64,000 bases of DNA from Planctomycetota bacterium (GTDB lineage Bacteria > Planctomycetota > Phycisphaerae > UBA1845 > PWPN01): positions 62,001 through 126,000 of the forward strand of contig JAKLEZ010000005.1 of the NCBI GenBank assembly GCA_022711465.1. The letters run 5' to 3'. Shown here piece by piece: positions 18,887 to 26,382 of the stretch. The position numbers and the translations under genes are program-made. Every line of letters begins with the position of its first letter. The stretch's first letter is position 1. The notes beneath the pieces were generated by a model. That model had not been told where the DNA came from, did no database searches, and worked only from the letters and a program-made list of their open reading frames with translations.

Positions 18887-19319
18887 TGGTCAACGCACCG
18901 CATCATTGTCATGAGATGAACCGGCAAGGACAAGTGCGGCCGGCAAGGGCGCCGGCCATACCAGGGGTGCCCACACTCTGGTGGGCCATTCTCTACCGGC
19001 GACCACCACAGCCTAATCCAGCCTCTGAAGCCGACGCTGCGCGCAAGCGCTTCCTCTGCAGCTTCTTACGACGGACCGAAATCAGCACTCGACGGTCGAT
19101 CATCCGCGTCGAAGTTGGCCCCCGTCTCCCCCCGCGGCTATACTATCAGCGGTGCTGATCGGCAGCGTAACGCGGGCTGCGGACAGCAGGGCAGATCACA
19201 CCTCCCTGTAGTTGTTGGTGCGACCTCAAGCCGAAAACCGCTTACTCCGCGGCAACAGGCTGCCTGACGCAACCACCGTTGTCAGCTTCGCCTTCGTGAC
19301 TCGCGAGAAGGAGCTCACC
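18887..19319. other. Divergent intergenic region
   Basis: 433 bases separate the divergent acetate kinase fusion gene and the DUF3160 gene. It holds a promoter-like pair for the plus-strand gene (19115-19144) and a small inverted repeat around the sequence ATCAGCGGTGCTGAT at 19145-19159, which could be an operator. I see no further gene: the open frames here lack ribosome binding sites. Confidence 0.4.
19115..19144 (+). promoter_or_regulatory. Promoter-like site for the DUF3160 gene
   Basis: TTGGCC (19115-19120) and TATACT (19139-19144) are separated by 18 bases. The -10 box matches five of six consensus bases and the -35 four. The leader to the ATG at 19320 would be about 170 bases. An inverted repeat directly after the -10 box is placed where a repressor could act. 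Confidence 0.33.
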
Positions 19320-22136
19320 ATGCGACGTCTCCCGCCGCCCCTTACGACGATCGTCCCCATCGTCTCGGTAGCGTTCCTGCTGGCCTCCGCCCGCGGTGCC
19401 GACGTGGCGCTCACCGGAATCGAGCGTACCGAGCTGGCCGACTACTACCCGAACGAACCCCTCATCGTCTCGCCGGCCGTGCCGCCGAATCCGCTGCCCC
19501 TGAGCATCGAAGCCGCCGCAAACGCCGGCCTCGTTGTGGGTACGTTGCAGCTCAAGCGTCCCGCGCTCATGCGTCTGCGAGCCAACGGCTTCGTTGTGTA
19601 CCGCCCGGCGGCGGGAGAGCTGCAGGGCATCCAGGATGTCGCTGCGGTGTACGACTATATGACTCATGAAGGCGTGCCCAACTTCATCACCTCCGACACC
19701 TTGCTGCATATCTACCACGTCCAGTTTGACGAGATTCTCAAGAACGTCGAAGAACGCGAGTTCCTGCCCGACATCACCACCGCCTCACGCGCCTTGATGG
19801 ACGCCTCCAGCGCCCATTACGCGACCTTGGCCGGCGAACTCCAGGAGGCCGCCCGGCGCAATACCGCCTTCTTCTGCGTGGCCGTGAAACTGCTCGATCC
19901 GACCGCAGCCGTGCCCGGATTCGTCGCAGAGCAGGTTCAGGCCGAGCTTGCCCTGATTGAAAGTCACGGCGGCTTCGCCGCCAGCCCGATCTTCGCCTAT
20001 GACGAAGACTACTCGCAATACGTACCTCGTGGCCACTACACTCGCAGCGACGGCCTCCGGAGGTATTTCAAGGCGATGATGTGGTTCGGCCGGATCGGCT
20101 TCCTCCTGAAAGGCTGCCAGCCCGCCTGTTCCTACTGCCCCTGTTTCATCACCGAGGACGAGGCGCGCATCCAGACCCTCCAGGCTTCACTTGTCACCAT
20201 CGCCCTCGATAGCCTCCAGTCCGGAGGGCGCTCCGTAGGTTCCATCTGGGACCGCATCTATGCGATCACCGCCTACTTCGTAGGCTTGGCCGATGATCTG
20301 ACGCCCTATGACTACGTCGACGCCATCCGCGCGGTCTTTGGCTCCGCGTTCGAGTGGACGGATCTGGTTGACCCCCAGCGGCTCTTCGATCTCAACGTTC
20401 AGCTCGCCTCCTTGCCCAATCCCCAGATCTACGGGGGCACCGGGGGATGCCAGATCATCCCACCGGTCAGCCCGGCACAGCTCGACGAATGCCTCGACCG
20501 CAGCAAAGGGCTGCGCTTCATGGGCCAGCGATTCGTGCCGGATTCCTACATGATGCAGAATCTCGTCTGCCCCGCCGTTGGACGCTTCCTGGGTGCCGGC
20601 GAGCCGTTCACCATGTGTCTGACGCCCGCCGGCCCGATGCGGTGCTTCCCTCGTGGCCTGGACGTCATGGCCCTGCTCGGATCCGCCGAAGCCAGGAGTA
20701 TTCTGCTTCAAGGCGGCGATACCGCGTACGCCGGCTTCTCAGATGCCTTCCGCGGCCTGGCCACCTTCTTCACTCATCTCAGCGAGGCAGACTGGAACCG
20801 CAACCTGTACTGGAGCTGGCTCTATACACTCAAGTCGTTGCTCGCCGACCCGGGGCCGGGTTATCCGGCCTTCATGCGTTCGCCGGCCTGGCGGCGCAAG
20901 CAGCTTAACGCTGCCCTGGCCTCCTGGGCTGAGCTGCGCCATGACACCATTCTCTATGCCAAGCAGAGCACTACGCCTGGGGTTACCTCGGCACCGCCAC
21001 CGCCCGATCTCGGTTACGTCGAGCCGGTCCCCGAGACATTCCACCACCTGAGCGCACTCACGCGCATGACACGATTGGGACTCGGCGGCCTGGGTGTACT
21101 CGACACGACGGAGACCAACCGCCTGCTGGCCCTGGAGCAGATCCTCGACCGGCTCACATCCATTGCCATCGCCCAGCTCGAGGCCCGGCCCATTTCGGCG
21201 GCCGACTCCCTGTTCATCAAGGACTTCGGGAACCACCTGGAGATGACCCTGGCCAGTGTCTCCACCGGAGCCGGCGAACCCACCATCGTCGCCGACGTGC
21301 ACACCGACGCCAATACCTTCCGGGTACTCGAGGAGGGCGTGGGCTATTTCGATATCATCGTCGTCGCGTACCCCGTCCCCGACGGCCGGCTTCTCCTGGG
21401 CGCCGGACCCGTGTTCTCCTACTACGAGTTCAAATGGCCCATGTCCAACCGCCTTACCGACGAGGCCTGGAAGCTGATGCTCGACGCCGGCCAAGGACCC
21501 GAGCCGCCCAGCTGGGCGTCGACCTTCCATACCCAGAGCGCTGCCGTTCCTGTCCCCGCCGATCTGGACGGCGACAAGGACGCGGATCTGGACGACTTGG
21601 TTTTGTTCCAGGCATGCGTGTCCGGTCCATCAATTCCGCTATCCGCAGGCTGCGAGAGCAGGGACTTTGACGCGGACGGCGATGTCGACCAGTCGGACTT
21701 CGGCTTGCTCCAACGCTGCCTGCTCGGGCCAGACATTGCCAGCGATCCCGCGTGCATGGAGCTCCTCCCTAGACCACGGATTGCCGAATCCCATCGCAGC
21801 GAATGTCAGATGGGATCCCAGCTCAACCAGCGAGATCCGTGGATCGGTGCCGACGAGTTCGCGTTTACGGCCCAACCCGGCGCACTGGCCATCACCCACC
21901 GCCACGCCACCTACAACTGCTGTCTCGACGACATCCTCGTCGAACTGAGCGTGGGGGACGGAGTCCTGCGCCTGGCCGAGAAGGAGGTCGTCCCTGATCC
22001 CTGCCGGTGCATCTGCGACTATGACGTGTCCGCTACGGTCGTGAGCCTCCCGGCGGGACCCTGCACTTTCGAGTACTGCTGGGCCGATGACCAGGCGGGG
22101 GCCGTCTGTGTAACCAGCGTGGTCTTCATCCCGTGA
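19320..22136 (+). CDS. Secreted DUF3160 protein with dockerin-like calcium-repeat tail
   Basis: 938 residues. The ATG at 19320 was chosen because GAAGGAG precedes it and a clear signal peptide follows (LTTIVPIVSVAFLLASARGA). Residues 50-740 match DUF3160, with the characteristic NFITSDTLLHIYHVQFDEIL near residue 115 and long helical repeats. The biochemical function of this domain is unknown. Residues 745-810 carry two aspartate-rich loops, DLDGDKDADLDD and DFDADGDVDQSD, as in type I dockerin calcium sites; planctomycetes use such repeats on exported proteins. The final 130 residues form a Cys-rich beta domain (CCLDDILVELSV, DPCRCICDYDV). The stop is only 21 bases from the convergent end of the ubiquitin-like operon. 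Confidence 0.85.
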   Translation: MRRLPPPLTTIVPIVSVAFLLASARGADVALTGIERTELADYYPNEPLIVSPAVPPNPLPLSIEAAANAGLVVGTLQLKRPALMRLRANGFVVYRPAAGELQGIQDVAAVYDYMTHEGVPNFITSDTLLHIYHVQFDEILKNVEEREFLPDITTASRALMDASSAHYATLAGELQEAARRNTAFFCVAVKLLDPTAAVPGFVAEQVQAELALIESHGGFAASPIFAYDEDYSQYVPRGHYTRSDGLRRYFKAMMWFGRIGFLLKGCQPACSYCPCFITEDEARIQTLQASLVTIALDSLQSGGRSVGSIWDRIYAITAYFVGLADDLTPYDYVDAIRAVFGSAFEWTDLVDPQRLFDLNVQLASLPNPQIYGGTGGCQIIPPVSPAQLDECLDRSKGLRFMGQRFVPDSYMMQNLVCPAVGRFLGAGEPFTMCLTPAGPMRCFPRGLDVMALLGSAEARSILLQGGDTAYAGFSDAFRGLATFFTHLSEADWNRNLYWSWLYTLKSLLADPGPGYPAFMRSPAWRRKQLNAALASWAELRHDTILYAKQSTTPGVTSAPPPPDLGYVEPVPETFHHLSALTRMTRLGLGGLGVLDTTETNRLLALEQILDRLTSIAIAQLEARPISAADSLFIKDFGNHLEMTLASVSTGAGEPTIVADVHTDANTFRVLEEGVGYFDIIVVAYPVPDGRLLLGAGPVFSYYEFKWPMSNRLTDEAWKLMLDAGQGPEPPSWASTFHTQSAAVPVPADLDGDKDADLDDLVLFQACVSGPSIPLSAGCESRDFDADGDVDQSDFGLLQRCLLGPDIASDPACMELLPRPRIAESHRSECQMGSQLNQRDPWIGADEFAFTAQPGALAITHRHATYNCCLDDILVELSVGDGVLRLAEKEVVPDPCRCICDYDVSATVVSLPAGPCTFEYCWADDQAGAVCVTSVVFIP

Positions 22137-22157
22137 ATCGATCACAAGGACCACAGG

Positions 22158-22973
22158 TCACACCGATGCCCCTTCCGCCTGTCCGACGGGGATCGCAGAC
22201 GGCCTGACCATGCACTCGGCCCAATCGAAGTGGGCTTCCGCATAGTGTAGGGCGTCACAGAAATACAGATAGAACGCCGCGAACTCGAGGGCGGCCGCAT
22301 AGAAGTTCGAAAGGAGGATCTGCGGGGCGCCAGCCAGCATGTCGATGCACGAGGGCCCGCCGGGAAGGCGCTGGTATGACGCGCTGCGAAGCTCAGGGTG
22401 CCAGTGACAGGGTGACTTGGTGATGTCCCGGCCGCCCTTGCGTATCTGGACGTAAACGGAGCCATGCGTGCCGCGCCGCATCCGGCCGGTGCCGGTGTCC
22501 GGTTCAACACCGTCGTTTCCGGAGAAGAAGACGACGACGTCGCGGAGCTGGGAACAGTAATCCGCAACCAGTCGCCGGCTCGGGTGGTTGTCGAAATTGG
22601 CGCTGACCACGTCGCCCTCCCGGATGATGTCGGCGATCGTCTCCTCGTTCACGTAGCGTTCGATGGCCACGAGCGTCAGCGGCCCCTCGGCGAAGATGGG
22701 GAACTCGAGCATGCCCTCGAGACTCGCCGTTGCTTTGTTCGTCAGTCGCTTGAAGATCTGGCGGGCGGCGTTGGAGTGCTCATAGGAATCCCCATCGACG
22801 AGAACCCACCGCGCCCTGCGGTTCTGCTGCATCAGGGTCGAGGCGACGAAGAGCGCGGCATACTGGTTGAAGATCCCGCCGGTGCCGCCAAGCCCGAGGA
22901 CTTTGAAGGACTGGTTGTCCGGGATATCAGGAACCAGGTGCTGTCCACGGTCTGCCCGTCGATTGGCATCCAT
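22158..22973 (-). CDS. ThiF/E1-like adenylating protein (second set)
   Basis: 271 residues from the ATG at 22973, which has AGGGAGG upstream. The N-terminal Rossmann fold is clear: VLGLGGTGG at residues 25-33, VLVDGDSYEHSNAARQ at 57-72 (Asp60 and Asp62 plus the N-x-x-RQ arginine element of E1 enzymes), and SANFDNHPSRRLV near 124-136, corresponding to the conserved Asp after the fourth strand. The single Cys in GGPSCIDM (residue 209) is a candidate catalytic or thioester Cys. E1-like proteins adenylate the C-terminus of beta-grasp proteins. It is the last gene of the operon, overlaps the JAB gene by 47 bases, and corresponds to the ThiF member of PRTRC cassettes. Confidence 0.82.
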   Translation of the reverse strand: MDANRRADRGQHLVPDIPDNQSFKVLGLGGTGGIFNQYAALFVASTLMQQNRRARWVLVDGDSYEHSNAARQIFKRLTNKATASLEGMLEFPIFAEGPLTLVAIERYVNEETIADIIREGDVVSANFDNHPSRRLVADYCSQLRDVVVFFSGNDGVEPDTGTGRMRRGTHGSVYVQIRKGGRDITKSPCHWHPELRSASYQRLPGGPSCIDMLAGAPQILLSNFYAAALEFAAFYLYFCDALHYAEAHFDWAECMVRPSAIPVGQAEGASV

Positions 22974-23742
22974 TATTGGACCCTCCCTTGTCGGGGAATG
23001 TCTGCGTCTCCTCGGGATCGTGATGTTGCCTGTACGTCTCCTTGTGCACGCGGTCGATCCACGTCGTCGGCACACAAAGCCGGAGCCTGCGGTATCCGCG
23101 TTCCAGGATCAGATCTGCAGCGACCGGGAACCGATGGCCGTCGATCACGGCATCTACCTCGACGTGCGGCGGGTGATGGCGCGGAAACGCCCAGATGATG
23201 TGAACCATGGCCCGGCTTCGCTCATCCCATTGATCGATGATGCTTGCACCGGCGTCATCTCCCGGATGGCTGTGGATGTCTCCGACCAGCATGAACTCCG
23301 GTGGCAAGTCCGGAACCTCGTACTTGACGCTCGAGTACGTGACCCGCTGCACCGGGCAGATGAGATGATACCGGCTCTTCCGTCGGTCGTAACAGAGCAG
23401 CAGGAAGGACTCCGCGTTGTACATCCGAGCGATCCGAACAAAGAAGCCGAGGGCAAGCTCGGTTAACCGATAGGGAACCAGGGGCCAGTGCGCCTTGAGC
23501 GACGCGCGATGAAGGGCCAGCCCCGGCGGCACAGGCACAGGGACGCTCGACTCGAACCAGGGATGATTGCGGCACCGGTAGACGACCGCCTCGGGCCGGC
23601 TTCCGCCACCATCGGCGAGCATGTAGAAGAAAGCGTCCCTGGGCCACTGAGCCGGCTCGCGTTTGAGATAGAACGGCGTTTCCGGCTTCGCTTCGCTGCG
23701 CCGCGCCGGGCCCGGCTTCAGCGTATTGTCCTGCATAGCCAT
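22927..23742 (-). CDS. JAB/MPN+ metalloprotease (second set)
   Basis: 271 residues. The start at 23742 follows AAGGAG by six bases; the longer frame would begin with GTG at 23766. The JAMM zinc-protease motif is complete: Glu111 in YNAESFLLL, then GDIHSHPGDDAGASIIDQWD, giving His157, His159, Ser167 and Asp170 with the exact H-x-H-x7-S-x2-D spacing. Such enzymes cut after the C-terminus of ubiquitin-like proteins, either to mature them or to remove them from targets. Residues 1-105 form an extra N-terminal part of unknown fold. In PRTRC cassettes the JAB protein is called protein A; its placement between an E2-like and a ThiF gene fits that role. Confidence 0.88.
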   Translation of the reverse strand: MAMQDNTLKPGPARRSEAKPETPFYLKREPAQWPRDAFFYMLADGGGSRPEAVVYRCRNHPWFESSVPVPVPPGLALHRASLKAHWPLVPYRLTELALGFFVRIARMYNAESFLLLCYDRRKSRYHLICPVQRVTYSSVKYEVPDLPPEFMLVGDIHSHPGDDAGASIIDQWDERSRAMVHIIWAFPRHHPPHVEVDAVIDGHRFPVAADLILERGYRRLRLCVPTTWIDRVHKETYRQHHDPEETQTFPDKGGSNNGCQSTGRPWTAPGS

Positions 23743-23762
23743 GGTTCGCTCCTTGGAACCGA

Positions 23763-24635
23763 TCACCCGGCCTTACGCTGCCGGTGATTGAAGACGATCC
23801 TCGCCAGATCAGAGCAGGACGTGGGCCGCTGCTCCATCGCACGCTGCAGTAGGAACATGCGGTCAATCACTCCCGCGACGGTCATCCCGGTGCTGATCAA
23901 CGGGACCTCGAGAGTCCAAAGGGGGTTCTCCCTGGTCGCATCTTCCCACGCTTGTGGGCTCGCAAACCGCTTGTCGCAACCGCGGAGGAGGTATTCGGTG
24001 TACCATGAGCGCTCCTCGTGGCGTTCGCTACTGCGGTTGAAGGCCTTTCCGAGCAACACGTCCAGCAGCGTCCGCAGCGAGAGTCGAAGCCGCCGCGTCT
24101 CGTTCACCTCGCGATCACAACTCCGGTCCATGTGTTGCGTGCAGAGCCACGAGAGGGGCTTCGTTTCAGCCACGGGTGCCGCGAACTTCGACGCGTTCAG
24201 CAGGCACGGGTAGTCCAGCGTATCCGATTGGATGTTCTCGATCGGTTTCCGGCGCCAGAACACTTCGCAATTCCCTTGCAGCACCTTGTGATGACGCGTG
24301 GGTCCCGGCCCCCAGAGCGCCAGGAGCACGACGTAAGGCCAGGAGATCCGGTAGTCGTGGTATACCGTACCCGGCCCGTAGTCGACCTCGCTGTCAGGCG
24401 AGATCCACCGCACCTGCGTGGCCTGGGCCGCCCGTTCGTACACGAACACCGACCATTCGCTCCGCGAGATCACGGACCGCACGCCGTTGGGCAACACGTG
24501 GACGCCCGTGCTGATCTGCGGCCGGGCCATCCGATCCAGAAACTGCTCCAGCGGCATCCTGGCGGTCGCTCCTTCAGGCGAGGTGGCGACAACCTGCCCA
24601 TCCGTGATGACAATCTGCTCTGTTTCTGCAGCCAT
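23763..24635 (-). CDS. E2 family D-like (PRTRC protein B-like) protein
   Basis: 290 residues from the ATG at 24635, preceded by GCGGGAG. I compare it with the prokaryotic E2 family D, to which PRTRC protein B belongs: a beta-rich N-terminus (WSVFVYERAAQATQVRWI), a helix with aromatic residues (ISWPYVVLLALWG), then DTLDYPCLLNAS at residues 138-149, resembling the P-L-x-N segment that precedes the E2 Cys. Cys165 in PLSWLCTQH is the candidate active-site Cys; Cys144 is the alternative. The C-terminal 100 residues are helical. The match is by pattern and gene position only, between a beta-grasp gene and a JAB gene, so an adaptor role without catalysis is also possible. Confidence 0.55.
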   Translation of the reverse strand: MAAETEQIVITDGQVVATSPEGATARMPLEQFLDRMARPQISTGVHVLPNGVRSVISRSEWSVFVYERAAQATQVRWISPDSEVDYGPGTVYHDYRISWPYVVLLALWGPGPTRHHKVLQGNCEVFWRRKPIENIQSDTLDYPCLLNASKFAAPVAETKPLSWLCTQHMDRSCDREVNETRRLRLSLRTLLDVLLGKAFNRSSERHEERSWYTEYLLRGCDKRFASPQAWEDATRENPLWTLEVPLISTGMTVAGVIDRMFLLQRAMEQRPTSCSDLARIVFNHRQRKAG

Positions 24636-24765
24636 GATTCTGCTCCCGCAGACCGCTCGTGTCCCAAGCCTTGACATGCCGTGGCTCGGCGTGCAAGCCC
24701 GATTCGCAAGGCGAATCGCGTGCGGCAGGTCAAGAGGAGCCCGGGTATAGCGGCCGACATCCACG

Positions 24766-25077
24766 TCACCTTGAGATGATCGTTCCCTTTTCTCCGATAC
24801 GGGTGATGAACGTGAGCGACTGTCCCTCGCGCACGACGGCCGAGTCGTCGACCTCGCTGCCGTCCAGCAGCGCGACCGCATCCGGGTCGATCTCGTAGGC
24901 GTCCGCGTAACGGCGACGCAATTCCCGGACCGTCGTGCCCGCCGGACACGTACCCATGTGAATCCCGGCACTGATCAGCGCGGTCCCCGGGCCCGCCTCG
25001 CCCAGGGCAAACGGATCATCCGAGGCGTTGAGGGCGTCACGGGGATTCTCTCGCACTCTCTGCGTCTGTTCCAGCAT
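24766..25077 (-). CDS. Ubiquitin-like beta-grasp protein without Gly-Gly (second set)
   Basis: 103 residues. The ATG at 25077 has AAGGAG seven bases upstream. Residues 1-30 look disordered. Residues 33-95 have the beta-grasp order: strand (LISAGIHMGT), turn and helix (PAGTTVRELRRRYADAYEI), strand with an LDG turn (AVALLDGSEVDD), then the last strand EGQSLTFITRIGEKG. This resembles PRTRC protein C/Prok_Ub and ThiS-type proteins. The tail after GEKG is TIISR, so no terminal Gly-Gly exists. A JAB cut after the Gly of GEKG would expose a single glycine; alternatively the protein is not conjugated. It sits between the Clp-like and E2 family D-like genes. Confidence 0.7.
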   Translation of the reverse strand: MLEQTQRVRENPRDALNASDDPFALGEAGPGTALISAGIHMGTCPAGTTVRELRRRYADAYEIDPDAVALLDGSEVDDSAVVREGQSLTFITRIGEKGTIISR

Positions 25078-25125
25078 CGCTTTCTCCTTCTGGTTCTGGT
25101 TCCACTTCCGAACCCGGGGCACGTC

Positions 25126-26382
25126 TCATTCCATGAGCTCGTCGAGATCCACGCCTGCCTCGAGCGAGTCCGCCGCGGCGACGTCATCGGGTGCCACCAC
25201 GGTGCCCCCCCGCCATGTGGTGGCGGCGATGGCCGCAGCGAGCAGGCTGACCGCCACCCCCGGCTGGGCCTGCCCATGCTGAGCGGACAACCGCAACACC
25301 ATGCGCCGGGCCGCCGGCTCGACTTCGATACCACTTGCCGACGCGTGCGCGTCCAGTAGCCGGGCCAACGCATCGCCCACCGGGATCTCCAAGGGTGTCA
25401 GTACGAGCCGACGCCGCAGAGCACTGTCCGCCACGATCCGCCGGAGCGAGACCGAAGGAGCCTTGAGCGTGCCGAATAGCCGCAAGCCCCGATCCAGCCC
25501 CGCGACCAACAGGGCGTGACTGACCGGCGTCCCCAGAAGCAGATCGATTCCCTTCACCAGGAAGAGAGACCCGACCTGCTCCTGCATCTCGGTCAGCATC
25601 GTCATCAGAGCGGCGTCGCGGTCGGTCTCAAACATCGCCCCGGCCGCGACTGCCGCCGCCTCGATTCGGAATACACGGCCCACGGCCCCGCGCTCCATGA
25701 GCTGGTTCGCGGCGGCGACCATCACCGTGTCCTTGCCTGCCCCCGCAACCCCGATCACGATGGCCGCATGGGGCGGCTCCGGACGGGCCGCGATCATGGC
25801 GAGCTGTTCGGCTTGATGCGGCCGGATGCAGCGCCGCTGAGCGGCGGCGGCGTCCTCTTTGGAGACGACTTCGGCTCGAGCCAAGACCCGCCCGGTCGGC
25901 GATTCGTCCACCGCCGAGAGAGCCGCGGTTTCCCCCTCCACGGCCTCCCGGACCGCTGCCAGGCAGGACGAGCCGAATAGTCCCAAAACCTCTAGCAAGA
26001 CTTCCCCGGCTCTATCACCTGGCACCGGGTCCAGATCCAGTCGTCGCCAGCGGCGGCGACAGGGGCCGCGGCGAAGCAGATCAGCCAGGCCGGGCGGGTC
26101 GCCGCCCCGATATTCCAGGTCGTCATCCACCATGACAATCGCGCCGCCGCACGCCGCCTGCCCGAGCACCAGCACGTTCGTTGCCCCCTTGTTGAACCGC
26201 TCGTTGGTGGGAACATCGGTGAACAGGACCATCCGGGCACTGCACACCTCGATGCCGATGCCGCAGGCCGCGAGCACACCGGCCAGCGGATCGCCGACGT
26301 GGGCAAATCGGCCTGGGGAGCATCGGCCGAACCCGACGGGGGCGTTGGCAGAACCGTTTCGGATTCGCGGAGGGGTGGTCAT
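25126..26382 (-). CDS. Degenerate Clp-D1-like AAA protein
   Basis: 418 residues. Residues 205-400 follow the D1 AAA module of ClpA/ClpB step by step: IVIGVAGAGKDTVMVAAA at the Walker A loop, RIEAAAVAAGAMFETDRD at the position of the aGT-x-FRGEFE loop, LFLVKGIDLLLG at Walker B, LLVAGLDRGLRLFGTLK at the ALxRGxLxxIGATT segment, and DSALRRRLVLTPLEIP at the arginine finger. The nucleotide site is altered: Walker A has Asp218 where Ser/Thr is usual, and Walker B reads LVKG instead of a D-E pair. It may bind but not hydrolyse ATP. Residues 1-200 form an unrecognised N-terminal part. Its start overlaps the stop of the ARC-like gene by four bases, suggesting a paired complex. Confidence 0.72.
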   Translation of the reverse strand: MTTPPRIRNGSANAPVGFGRCSPGRFAHVGDPLAGVLAACGIGIEVCSARMVLFTDVPTNERFNKGATNVLVLGQAACGGAIVMVDDDLEYRGGDPPGLADLLRRGPCRRRWRRLDLDPVPGDRAGEVLLEVLGLFGSSCLAAVREAVEGETAALSAVDESPTGRVLARAEVVSKEDAAAAQRRCIRPHQAEQLAMIAARPEPPHAAIVIGVAGAGKDTVMVAAANQLMERGAVGRVFRIEAAAVAAGAMFETDRDAALMTMLTEMQEQVGSLFLVKGIDLLLGTPVSHALLVAGLDRGLRLFGTLKAPSVSLRRIVADSALRRRLVLTPLEIPVGDALARLLDAHASASGIEVEPAARRMVLRLSAQHGQAQPGVAVSLLAAAIAATTWRGGTVVAPDDVAAADSLEAGVDLDELME

